Shown in pieces: positions 32,984 through 41,089 of a DNA stretch of 64,000 nt. Position 1 is the stretch's first letter. Every line of letters begins with the position of its first letter. Source of the stretch: Paenibacillus rhizophilus (GTDB lineage Bacteria; Bacillota; Bacilli; Paenibacillales; Paenibacillaceae); the NCBI RefSeq assembly GCF_003854965.1, contig NZ_RQPI01000009.1:62001-126000 (forward strand). Direction: 5' to 3'. Under the pieces are notes generated by a model, which did not search any database, was not told the origin of the DNA, and saw only the letters and a list, made by a program, of their open reading frames with translations. A program made the position numbers and the translations under genes.

Positions 32984-34219
32984 ATGAGGTTTTTGGATGA
33001 CTACCCTAGAGAAATAAAAGTATTTCTGATCGCAAGCTTGATTAACGCGACCGGCAGCGCGCTGATGTGGCCGCTGGTTACGATGTATGTATTTGACGAG
33101 CTGGGACGGAGCATGCAGGACGCCGGACTCGTTATTTTGATTCAGTCAATTGGCGGGATTGCCGGGCAACTGCTCGGCGGCGCCCTGTATCATAAAGTCG
33201 GGGTGAACAAGCTGATTGTCGGCGCGCTGGCCATGAATGCGCTGGCTCTGTTCGCCCTCCCGGCGGCAAGCGCAAGCTGGACGATGTTCATAATCGCAAT
33301 GGGGCTGGTGGGACTGTTTGGCGCGCTCTCGATGCCCGCGATCCAGGCGTTCATCGGCTTTCGGTTCGCGGAGCGGCGGGCCGAGCTGTTCAATATCGTC
33401 TATGTCGCTAACAATATCGGAGTGGCGGTCGGAACGGCGCTGAGCGGATTTCTGGCCGATATCTCCTATATGCTGAGCTTCGTGATGAACGGCGTCACCT
33501 CTGCCGTATTTGCCGTTTTTTTCTTTGTGTATCTGAGAAAAGTGGGCAGCGTGCAAGGACCGGTTCCGGGCGAATCCAGGAGGGCGCAGCCGCGGGCCGT
33601 TTCGAACTGGGAACTGATGGGCAATACACGGATCTATCTGTTTATGGCCCTCGGTTCGCTGTTTCTGCTCATCGGCAACTCCATCTGGAATACGGGAGTG
33701 TCGCCATTCATCATTTCGGAAGGTTTGCCGAAGAAATATTATGGCTTCCTGTGGACTCTAAACGGCATTCTGATCTTCGCCGCCCAGCCGCTGGTCGGCC
33801 TGATCAAGCGCTGGTTCGCGGCCGGATCGGCGGCGCAGATGACGGCGAGCGCCGTCTTTTACCTAAGCGGCTACGCCGTCATCCTGACGATGCCGAGCTA
33901 TGCGGGAATGCTGCTCGCGATGCTGCTGACGACGCTTGGCGAAATGCTCATTGCTCCTGCCATGCCGGCGTTTATCACGGAGCATGCCTCGCTGGGCGCT
34001 CCATTCTATCTGGGCCTCACAGGAGGAATCGGAGCGGTCGGCAGGGTGCTTGGACCTTACTTCATGGGCGGCCTGTTCGACGCGGGAGGCCTGGCGCCGA
34101 CCGCCTGGCTGGCCTGCGGCGTTGCGGTGCTGGCTGTAGGGTTTTTCGTGATTCATGCGTACGGCAGCAGACGCGGCGCGGTGCTTGCGGAACCGGCGGA
34201 AACGGTGAAATCGGCCTGA
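32984..34219 (+). CDS. MFS transporter (drug/metabolite type)
   Basis: 411 aa, twelve predicted membrane helices. Family marks include GGIAGQLLGGALYHKVGVNK (the loop 2-3 signature with G-x-L-x-D/H-R/K character). Substrate unknown; efflux is most common for this subgroup. I prefer ATG 32984 (MRFLDDYPREIKV), which has AGG close upstream; an in-frame ATG at 32951 has no ribosome site. It lies 90 bp after the molybdoenzyme and may be co-transcribed. An ACGTCT-GTT-AGACGT palindrome (32918-32932) sits in the gap. Confidence 0.85.
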   Translation: MRFLDDYPREIKVFLIASLINATGSALMWPLVTMYVFDELGRSMQDAGLVILIQSIGGIAGQLLGGALYHKVGVNKLIVGALAMNALALFALPAASASWTMFIIAMGLVGLFGALSMPAIQAFIGFRFAERRAELFNIVYVANNIGVAVGTALSGFLADISYMLSFVMNGVTSAVFAVFFFVYLRKVGSVQGPVPGESRRAQPRAVSNWELMGNTRIYLFMALGSLFLLIGNSIWNTGVSPFIISEGLPKKYYGFLWTLNGILIFAAQPLVGLIKRWFAAGSAAQMTASAVFYLSGYAVILTMPSYAGMLLAMLLTTLGEMLIAPAMPAFITEHASLGAPFYLGLTGGIGAVGRVLGPYFMGGLFDAGGLAPTAWLACGVAVLAVGFFVIHAYGSRRGAVLAEPAETVKSA

Positions 34220-34294
34220 CCGTAGCATGGGATAGAAGCTTCAATACATCGGTGCTTGTTCAATGCGCCGCCTACTTGCAAGGGGGATACCAAT

Positions 34295-34795
34295 ATGCTT
34301 CACATAGACAGAGATACGCTGTCGATCCGGCTCTCCGAGCTTCGCGATGTTCGCGAGCTGATTATGCTGGATCATCTGATATGGACCGAGGATACGGCTC
34401 CAGCGGCTTTGTCGTGGCGGTCGAGCGAGGACTATTTGCTGCATGCGCCTCCCGGCTCCCAGCTTGTGGCGGTAAAAGAGGACAAGCTGTGCGGCTATGT
34501 CGGCTTCGGCTGTCCTACCGGTATGAAGAGCAACCGGCATGTCTATGAGATTCATATTGCCGTTCATCCCGAACGGCAGCGTTCGGGAATCGGCCGGGGC
34601 CTGATTGAGGCCGTCAAGAAGCTGGCCGCTGAGCGCGGCATCCGCAGGCTTCGGCTGCGCGCGCTTTCCTGCAATGTCCCGGCTCTGGCTTTTTATCACA
34701 AATGCGGTTTCCGGGAAGAAGGGCGGCTGCGCGAGGAATTTTATCTTGGGGGCCGGTATGTGGACGAGGTATTTATGAGCTGCCGCCTCATGTAG
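34295..34795 (+). CDS. GNAT-family N-acetyltransferase
   Basis: 166 aa. GNAT motif A is complete: EIHIAVHPERQRSGIGRGLI supplies the Q/RxxGxG/A acetyl-CoA pyrophosphate loop, then a C-terminal NVPALAFYHKCGFREEGR (motif B). The ATG at 34295 follows AAGGGGGAT; upstream in-frame codons lack a ribosome site. Acceptor unknown: amino-group acetylation of a small molecule or protein. Confidence 0.85.
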   Translation: MLHIDRDTLSIRLSELRDVRELIMLDHLIWTEDTAPAALSWRSSEDYLLHAPPGSQLVAVKEDKLCGYVGFGCPTGMKSNRHVYEIHIAVHPERQRSGIGRGLIEAVKKLAAERGIRRLRLRALSCNVPALAFYHKCGFREEGRLREEFYLGGRYVDEVFMSCRLM

Positions 34796-34862
34796 GCACC
34801 GAATAGACGAGCGGAAGAACGGACGAACGACAGAAAGAAGCGAACAGAAAGCGGGGTTGGTC

Positions 34863-35504
34863 ATGAAAATCATGTCATTGAACGTAGGAATGCCGGTAAC
34901 GGCCCTTTATCACGGAAAGACGCTGGAGACGGGCATATACAAATTTCCTGTGGAAGGCCCCGTGCGTCTATCGGCAGACGGGCTGACTGGGGACGGACAA
35001 GCCGATCTGGTCAATCACGGAGGCCCGGACAAGGCCGTCTGCGTGTATCCGTCGGAGCATTACGCCTACTGGGAACAATGGCTTGGCAAAAAGCTGGACT
35101 GCGCCGCCTTCGGAGAAAATCTGGCGACCGCCGGGCTGCTCGAAACGGAAGTCTGCATCGGCGACATTTATGAGATCGGGACCGCGCTCGTTCAGGTAAG
35201 CCAGCCCCGATACCCCTGCTTCAAGCTCTCGCAAAAGCACGGCCCGGCGGAATTTCCCGCTGAGGTGCTGAAGACGGGCTTCAGCGGCTTCTATTTCCGG
35301 GTGCTTCGCGAAGGGGAGCTTGCCTCTGGCTCGGCGATAGTGAAAGTCTCCTCTGGGGACGGAGGAGTGCCGGTTTCCCGCGTGCTGCACATGATGGCGA
35401 CCGGGCGCGGGGACAAGCGCGGCCTGGAAGAGCTTGTCCGGCTGGACAGCCTGGCGTCCGGAATCCGGTCACGGTTCCAGGGGTGGCTGGACGGGCCGGA
35501 GTAA
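34863..35504 (+). CDS. MOSC domain protein (YiiM/YflK-like)
   Basis: 213 aa. MOSC (molybdenum-cofactor sulfurase C-terminal) beta-barrel: LTGDGQADLVNHGGPDKAVC, YPSEHYAYW, FGENLATAGLLE and the cysteine-bearing SQPRYPCFKLSQKHG. A C-terminal helical domain follows. Relatives such as YiiM bind molybdenum cofactor and reduce N-hydroxylated compounds, so this is a likely second user of the cofactor made by moaA and mobA. The ATG at 34863 is preferred to the TTG at 34857, because GCGGGG precedes the ATG at suitable spacing. Confidence 0.85.
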   Translation: MKIMSLNVGMPVTALYHGKTLETGIYKFPVEGPVRLSADGLTGDGQADLVNHGGPDKAVCVYPSEHYAYWEQWLGKKLDCAAFGENLATAGLLETEVCIGDIYEIGTALVQVSQPRYPCFKLSQKHGPAEFPAEVLKTGFSGFYFRVLREGELASGSAIVKVSSGDGGVPVSRVLHMMATGRGDKRGLEELVRLDSLASGIRSRFQGWLDGPE

Positions 35505-35526
35505 GAGGGGGCCTTAACGGGCCGCC

Positions 35527-35688
35527 CTATTTTTTGGCAGCCATTTCAGCCCCGTCCTGAAACGGCACCAACCCGTATTCCGTGCAGACCGTGAGATATT
35601 CCTTATGTACGGCGCTGCTTTCGTCGGTATACATATTCCAGAAAAGGGCCAGCCGTCCGTCCGGTTTAAGAGCAAGGGCGCTCTTTCG
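35527..35688 (-). pseudogene. C-terminal remnant of a class I SAM-dependent methyltransferase
   Basis: About 53 residues (SALALKPDGRLALFWNMYTD and following, ending VPFQDGAEMAAKK) match the beta-strand and loop after the SAM-binding core of Ubie/Trm9-type methyltransferases (LKPGGRLALFWN pattern). The upstream SAM-binding domain is absent: the frame runs into the end of the adjacent acetyltransferase gene. It has no start codon or ribosome site of its own. The most likely history is truncation of a methyltransferase gene when the neighbouring acetyltransferase segment was joined here. Confidence 0.6.
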
Positions 35689-35719
35689 GCTGCATTTCCT
35701 GTTCACCTCGCCTCTCTCA

Positions 35720-36268
35720 TTACCGGAGCAGCTTCCACTCGCTCCGCAGCATGCCGTATATGGCATGGTTGACATAGCCGGTCGGGAGCTTCTCGGCTTC
35801 CCGGATCACGCCCTCCAGCACGAAACCGAGCCGCCCGGGAATGGCGCGGCTGGAGGTATTGCCCGTGGCGCAGCGGATTTCTACCCGGTTAAGCTGAATT
35901 TCCAGCAGGGCATGGTCGATGAACACCCGGCAGGCGCTGGTCATGTAGCCGTTGCCTTCAAAGCTTTGCCCCAGCCAATAGCCGATGCCGACGGACCGGT
36001 TGTGCCAGTCAATTTCATGAAATCCGATAATGCCGGCCATCTCGCCGCTTACCCACAGGCCGGCGGTAAATCCTCCGTTGTCGCTGCCCTGACGGGTGGC
36101 GGTTTTAATAAAAGCCGTCATATGCGACACGTCCGTCACGCTGTCCACCCAGGGCAGCCATTTGCGCAGACGCTCCCTTGATTGATCTACAAGTCCAAGC
36201 AAGGCCCCTGCCTGCTCCGCCGCCAGAGGCTTCAGGACAAGCTCATCATCGATCACAAAATGGAACAA
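35720..36268 (-). CDS. RimJ/RimL-type N-acetyltransferase
   Basis: 182 aa GNAT of the ribosomal-protein-serine acetyltransferase type (YdaF-like): start FHFVIDDELVLKPLAAEQAG, acetyl-CoA loop GYWLGQSFEGNGYMTSACR and C-terminal NTSSRAIPGRLGFVLEGVIR. The residue normally Asn-x-x-S-x-x-V/I is present as NTSSRAI, though with Pro after it. Start is TTG at 36268, seven bases after GGGAGG. Substrate unknown; protein N-termini, peptides or antibiotics are precedented. Confidence 0.87.
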   Translation of the reverse strand: MFHFVIDDELVLKPLAAEQAGALLGLVDQSRERLRKWLPWVDSVTDVSHMTAFIKTATRQGSDNGGFTAGLWVSGEMAGIIGFHEIDWHNRSVGIGYWLGQSFEGNGYMTSACRVFIDHALLEIQLNRVEIRCATGNTSSRAIPGRLGFVLEGVIREAEKLPTGYVNHAIYGMLRSEWKLLR

Positions 36269-36312
36269 GCTGCCGCCTCCCTTTGTTCTGTGAATGTCTC
36301 CAGCGGTGACGC

Positions 36313-36564
36313 TTATTTACGGGATGCTTTCCATTCCAGGGCATAGATATCCTCTTCCAGCCCTTGCATCCGCTGCATTGTCAGGGTCCGGCAGTCGCTC
36401 AGCGCCTGGTTGTAGACGGCCGGTCCGAGCTCATTCACGAAAAAGTCCAGCAGGCTGTCCGCCGCGAGACGCCCGATGCTCTCGCCGCGTTCAAGCTCGA
36501 AATATTCCTGGATATGATCAAGCATCGTTTCCCGATGCTCTTTTGGCATTTTGATCGGTTTCAT
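36313..36564 (-). CDS. DUF2164 family protein
   Basis: 83 aa. The family pattern is present: an N-terminal KMPKEHRETMLDHIQEYFE, then the conserved GRLAADSLLDFFVNELGP, ending near LEEDIYALEWK. Small cytoplasmic protein of unknown function. The ATG at 36564 follows GGGGAGG. It lies 44 bp upstream of the RimJ-type gene on the same strand and may share its transcript. Confidence 0.85.
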   Translation of the reverse strand: MKPIKMPKEHRETMLDHIQEYFELERGESIGRLAADSLLDFFVNELGPAVYNQALSDCRTLTMQRMQGLEEDIYALEWKASRK

Positions 36565-36743
36565 TTTTCAACCTCCCCTTGAACCTCATGCTACTCCATG
36601 ACCCGGCGGGAAGTCAAAAGGAACCGGCCCCTTGGCAGGGTATGCCATTTTATTGAACAATCCCGGCGTAACGGGTATATTAATAGGAAACCTGTTTATA
36701 CAAGGAACAAGGATAAGAATTAACGAACGAAAGGTTGATTGCT

Positions 36744-38447
36744 GTGGAGAACCGGAGCACCCCCTCCAATTTCATTAAAAATGTCATTACCGAAGATCTC
36801 CGCTCTGGCAAAGTTAACGAAGTCGTTACCCGGTTCCCCCCGGAACCGAACGGCTATCTGCATATCGGACACGCCAAGGCGATCTGGATCAATTTCACGC
36901 TTGCGGGCGAGTTCGGAGGCAAGACGAACCTGCGCTTTGACGATACGAATCCGCTCAAGGAAGATACGGAGTATGTCAAATCGATCGAAGAAGATGTGAA
37001 ATGGCTCGGTTACACTTGGGAGAACCTGCGCTTCGCCTCCGACTATTTCGAAGAAATGTACAAGCGGGCGGAGCTTTTGATTAACAAGGGCAAGGCTTAC
37101 GTCGACGATCTCAGCGCTGACGAAATTCGCGAGCTTCGCGGCACGCTGACCGAACCGGGGAAGAACAGCCCTTACCGTGACCGCAGCGTAGAAGAGAGTC
37201 TCCATCTGTTCCGCCGCATGCGCGCGGGCGAGTTCAAGGACGGCGAGAAGGTGCTTCGCGCCAAGATCGATATGGCTTCGCCGAACATCAACCTGCGCGA
37301 TCCGGTCATTTACCGGATTTCCCATGCCCATCATCACAATACGGGCGACAAATGGTGCATTTACCCGATGTACGCGTATGCGCATCCAATTGAGGATGCC
37401 ATCGAGAGCGTGACGCATTCCCTCTGTTCCCTGGAGTTCGAAGACCAGCGCCCATTTTATGACTGGGTTATCGCCGAATGCGAAATGCCTGCCGCGCCGC
37501 ATCAATATGAATTCGGCCGCCTGAATCTTGAGCGGACCGTAACGAGCAAGCGGAAGCTCAAGCTGCTGGTGGACGAAGGTCATGTCGACGGCTGGGACGA
37601 CCCGCGCATGCCGACGATTTCCGGTCTCCGCCGCCGTGGATACACGCCGGAAGCGATCCGCGCCTTCGTATACGAGACCGGCATCTCCAAAAGCCAAGGC
37701 CTGGTCGATCTGCAAATGCTGGAGCATTTTATCCGCGAGGATCTGAAACTGAAGGCTCCGCGCACGATGGCGGTGCTTCGTCCGCTTAAGGTCGTCATTA
37801 CCAATTATCCCGAGGGTCAGGTCGAATGGCTCGAAGCGGAGAATAACAGTGAGAATGAGGAAATGGGCAGCCGGAAAATTCCGTTCTCCCGCGAGATTTA
37901 CATTGAGCGCGACGATTTTATGGAGAATCCGCCGAGTAAGTATTTCCGGTTGTTCCCGGGCAATGAAGTGCGCCTGAAGCATGCTTATTTCATCAAGTGC
38001 AACGAAGTGATCAAGGATGAGAACGGCGAAGTGACCGAGCTCCACTGTACCTACGATCCGGAGACAAAGAGCGGCACCGGGTTTACCGGCCGCAAGGTGA
38101 AAGGGACGCTGCACTGGGTGGAGGCAAGCCATGCCGCTGCGGCGGAATTCCGCCTGTATGAGCCGCTGATTCTCGCGGAGGAACCGGAAGGCGAAGGAGA
38201 AGCCGATGAGCTGGAAGGTGCGGTCAAGCCCGCGCAATCGTTCCTGGATCAGCTGAACCCGAAGTCGATCGAAATTCTGCATGGCTTCGTGGAGCCGGAG
38301 CTGAAGGACAGTGAGCCGCAGGACAAGTTCCAGTTCTTCCGTCACGGTTATTTTAACGTCGACAGCCGGTATTCGCAGCCCGGCAATCCGGTCTTCAACC
38401 TGATCGTTTCGCTCAAGAGTTCGTACCACCCGCCGAAGCAGGGCTAG
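36744..38447 (+). CDS. glnS: Glutaminyl-tRNA synthetase
   Basis: 567 aa class I aminoacyl-tRNA synthetase charging tRNA(Gln). The catalytic core has [18 protein letters not shown], containing the HIGH motif, and the KMSKS equivalent is VTSKRKLK. C-terminal beta-barrels for anticodon recognition follow, with no YqeY extension. The length matches the E. coli-type enzyme (~553 aa). Start: GTG 36744, nine bases after AAAGG; the in-frame TTG at 36735 falls inside that site. Many Bacillota lack GlnRS and use Glu-tRNA(Gln) amidotransferase instead. Terminator at 38473-38511. Confidence 0.95.
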   Translation: MENRSTPSNFIKNVITEDLRSGKVNEVVTRFPPEPNGYLHIGHAKAIWINFTLAGEFGGKTNLRFDDTNPLKEDTEYVKSIEEDVKWLGYTWENLRFASDYFEEMYKRAELLINKGKAYVDDLSADEIRELRGTLTEPGKNSPYRDRSVEESLHLFRRMRAGEFKDGEKVLRAKIDMASPNINLRDPVIYRISHAHHHNTGDKWCIYPMYAYAHPIEDAIESVTHSLCSLEFEDQRPFYDWVIAECEMPAAPHQYEFGRLNLERTVTSKRKLKLLVDEGHVDGWDDPRMPTISGLRRRGYTPEAIRAFVYETGISKSQGLVDLQMLEHFIREDLKLKAPRTMAVLRPLKVVITNYPEGQVEWLEAENNSENEEMGSRKIPFSREIYIERDDFMENPPSKYFRLFPGNEVRLKHAYFIKCNEVIKDENGEVTELHCTYDPETKSGTGFTGRKVKGTLHWVEASHAAAAEFRLYEPLILAEEPEGEGEADELEGAVKPAQSFLDQLNPKSIEILHGFVEPELKDSEPQDKFQFFRHGYFNVDSRYSQPGNPVFNLIVSLKSSYHPPKQG

Positions 38448-38472
38448 GCTGAAATCATAAGACAAGCAGAAG

Positions 38473-38511
38473 AAACGGCTGCCGCCCGAAAGCGTGACAG
38501 CCGTTTTTTTT
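38473..38511 (+). terminator. Rho-independent terminator of glnS
   Basis: AAACGGCTG pairs with CAGCCGTTT and is followed by eight T in total. Confidence 0.92.
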
Positions 38512-38564
38512 GCAATTCAAAGAGTTTAACCCTTTAATAAATAACAGAGAGGAATGAGGATTTG

Positions 38565-39002
38565 ATGGCTTTTTCTTTAAAAGTGGAGCGGCAGATGGAT
38601 GCTTTGCCTGAAGTTCTTTTTCAAGCGTGGACCCGGCGGTTTGACCGTTGGTTTGCGGCGCCCGGTTCGGTGATTATGCAGGGTGAAGTTAGTACCGTAT
38701 TCTTTTTTGAGACCATCTCCCGCACCGGGACGGACAGCGTGGTTCGGCGTCATCCCCATTACGGCCGGTTTCTCAAGCTCGAACAAGACCGCCTTGTTGA
38801 AATGACTTGGGTTACGGGAGAGGGGGGGACGAAAGGAGCCGAGACGGTTGTCACGGTCGAGCTGGTTCCCCGGCACGGCGGCACGCTGCTAAGACTCACG
38901 CATGCGGGATTTTATGATGAGGATTCCAAAAACGCGCATGAGCAGGCATGGCCTTTCGTATTGGAGCAGCTGGATAAACAAATGGCCGGAGAGACTTCAT
39001 AA
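38565..39002 (+). CDS. SRPBCC/AHSA1-domain protein
   Basis: 145 aa, START-like fold of the AHSA1 (Hsp90 ATPase activator homologue) family: [19 protein letters not shown] at the N-terminus, [21 protein letters not shown] and [11 protein letters not shown] near the C-terminus. Such proteins bind small hydrophobic ligands; no function can be assigned. ATG at 38565 with GAGGA just upstream. It ends seven bases before the convergent MFS gene. Confidence 0.82.
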   Translation: MAFSLKVERQMDALPEVLFQAWTRRFDRWFAAPGSVIMQGEVSTVFFFETISRTGTDSVVRRHPHYGRFLKLEQDRLVEMTWVTGEGGTKGAETVVTVELVPRHGGTLLRLTHAGFYDEDSKNAHEQAWPFVLEQLDKQMAGETS

Positions 39003-39009
39003 AAGCGGG

Positions 39010-40233
39010 CTAAACCCCGTCTTCTTCATGTGTATCCTCGGTCACCGCGTGGGGCCGGTAATCCTCCCATTTGACGAACAGCCACATGCCTCCGTATCCA
39101 AACGCCCCGATGAGCGCGAGGAAGACGCAGAATTCGTACATGCTCTGGGCGCCGAGATACTGGAACAGCCATCCGCCGAGGACGCCGCCCAGCATTCCCG
39201 AAATCCCGCTCCAGGACAGCGTATAAAGAGCTTGTCCGGAGGAGCGGTATGGCCGGGGAATGAGCAGCATCGTCAGCTCGGTGCCGACATAGAAGAAGCC
39301 ACCGAATGTTACCGAATGCAAAATTTGAATGAGCGCCACCTCAAGCGGCGTCGTCGACTGCGCCATCAGCCACCACCGCAGCGCGAACAACAGACTGACC
39401 AGCGCCAGCCAGCCGATGAGAACGGAGATTTTGCGACGCAAATAGCGGTCGCACAGCATGAAGACGCCCACTTCAACGATGGAGGAGAGGAACACGGCCA
39501 GTCCGACCATCGTCTTGGAACCTCCCATATCGTTGATATACAGCGACATGAACGTATTGTTCACCGTGTTGGGAATCGATACCAGAATGCCGAAAAAGAT
39601 AAAGAACAAAAAATAAGGATTCATAAACAGCACGCGAAAGCCTCTGAACGGCATCGGTGCAATCCCGATGGAGTGGCGCAGCTTCGGCAGAGTGGCGAGC
39701 GATACCATGGACAACCCCAGCAGGACCGCGAACAGATAGGACAGCACCGAAACGCCGCCGTACTGCACGATAGGGCCTGCGGCTATAGCCGTCAGCGCCC
39801 AGCCAAGTGAGCCCCACAGGCGGAAGGAGCCGAAACGGTGTTCCGACCCGTAGATATAGCTTAAGACCAGCGTGTTGCTCTGCGCGAACAGCGGAGTCTG
39901 GCAGAAATAGAACAGGATGATCGCGGTATAGATCGTTTCATATGTATTTGCCTGAAATATAAATTGGGAAAACAAAAGCGTCCCCGTCAGCATCAGCAGG
40001 ACGATAACCCGGATATTGTGATAACGGCCGGTCCATATTCCCCAGAACGGGTTGGCGAAGATCGAAACGAATGGGCCGATTGACATCAGCACACCGATTT
40101 CCAGCTTGTTCATCCCTACGTCCTGTAAATAAAGTTGAAAGAAACTGGTAAAGAGAACCATGGTTCCGTATACGAAAAAGTTAAACCATTTTAAAGATGT
40201 GAAGGTGGATCGGTTTCCAATATTTTCCTGCAA
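39010..40233 (-). CDS. MFS transporter (MFS_1-like / YwbF-type)
   Basis: 407 aa, twelve predicted membrane helices; an early segment LKWFNFFVYGTMVLFTSFFQ and the loop FANPFWGIWTGRYHNIR match the MFS_1-like group related to nucleoside and phenylpropionate permeases. Substrate unknown. I take TTG at 40233 as start because GGGAGGAG lies ten bases upstream; an in-frame ATG at 40266 lacks a ribosome site. Confidence 0.85.
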   Translation of the reverse strand: MQENIGNRSTFTSLKWFNFFVYGTMVLFTSFFQLYLQDVGMNKLEIGVLMSIGPFVSIFANPFWGIWTGRYHNIRVIVLLMLTGTLLFSQFIFQANTYETIYTAIILFYFCQTPLFAQSNTLVLSYIYGSEHRFGSFRLWGSLGWALTAIAAGPIVQYGGVSVLSYLFAVLLGLSMVSLATLPKLRHSIGIAPMPFRGFRVLFMNPYFLFFIFFGILVSIPNTVNNTFMSLYINDMGGSKTMVGLAVFLSSIVEVGVFMLCDRYLRRKISVLIGWLALVSLLFALRWWLMAQSTTPLEVALIQILHSVTFGGFFYVGTELTMLLIPRPYRSSGQALYTLSWSGISGMLGGVLGGWLFQYLGAQSMYEFCVFLALIGAFGYGGMWLFVKWEDYRPHAVTEDTHEEDGV

Positions 40234-40417
40234 GTTGGATGCTCTCCTCCCGCAATTGCTGTGCATGTTGAATCAGAGCCGCCATAGCCGCTATTATCAC
40301 TGTAACATTAGTTGAAAAGGTATACAAACCAGCTTTTTCTGATTTTGCCAAATGTATGTGTTTTATAGGGGGGTATTTACTTTTATTAAAAATAATTTTG
40401 GAAAAGGAGACATTATT

Positions 40418-41026
40418 ATGATGCAAATTGCCGGAATCATCATCGCCGGAGGCCGCTCCAGGCGGATGGGCGCCGACAAAGCGCTCCTGGAATTCGGCGG
40501 CATTCCGGCGATTGCCCGCGTTGCCGCCGCGCTCGGTGAAATCGCGGAGCCGGTGACGGTCGCCTGCGGAGAGAAGGAGCGGGAGGACTACCGTTTCCTG
40601 CGGCTTCAGCAGGCTGCGGACCGCTTCCCCGGCTGCGGTCCGCTGGCGGGACTCCATGCAGGCATGAGCGTTTCGCCAGTGGACTGGCATTTTGCCGCCG
40701 CCTGCGATTTGCCGTTCGCTTCCGCGGCGTTTATGCGGTATATCATGGACGCTTTGGAACGGAGCACCGGGCGGGCTGCGGCCGTGCCGGTCTCTGTCTC
40801 GGGCAAAGTCCAGCCGCTGCTGGGGCTGTACCATAAGTCTACCCTTCCGGGATTGGAAATGGCCTTATCCAAGGGAAGATTCAAGGTCATGGAATGGCTG
40901 GAGAGTCTGGATGTGCTGTATGTCCCGGAAGCGGGCTTTGCGGGCGCTTTGGACGGAGGGCCGTCTCCCCTGCTCAACATGAACACTCCGGAAGATTACC
41001 GCGCCGCCGCGGATTGGCTAGTTTAA
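40418..41026 (+). CDS. mobA: Molybdenum cofactor guanylyltransferase
   Basis: 202 aa. It links GMP to molybdopterin cofactor to give the guanine-dinucleotide form used by BisC/DMSO-reductase-type enzymes. The nucleotidyltransferase signature AGIIIAGGRSRRMGADKALL is exact; later segments are DRFPGCGPLAGLHAGM, AACDLPFAS (metal-binding Asp) and LNMNTPEDY. ATG 40418 follows AAAAGGAGA. Its natural client here would be the molybdopterin oxidoreductase at 30.8 kb. The next gene (ABC exporter) is unrelated and starts 63 bp later. Confidence 0.93.
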   Translation: MMQIAGIIIAGGRSRRMGADKALLEFGGIPAIARVAAALGEIAEPVTVACGEKEREDYRFLRLQQAADRFPGCGPLAGLHAGMSVSPVDWHFAAACDLPFASAAFMRYIMDALERSTGRAAAVPVSVSGKVQPLLGLYHKSTLPGLEMALSKGRFKVMEWLESLDVLYVPEAGFAGALDGGPSPLLNMNTPEDYRAAADWLV

Positions 41027-41089
41027 CTTCAGTTTACAATGAAGGCGTATTTTGTCATTATAAATCCGACAAGAAGGGAAGGACCTTTA

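Noticed and set aside
36720-38465. 581-residue frame antisense to glnS
   Set aside because: Exact mirror of a well-conserved gene with no motif or start signal of its own.
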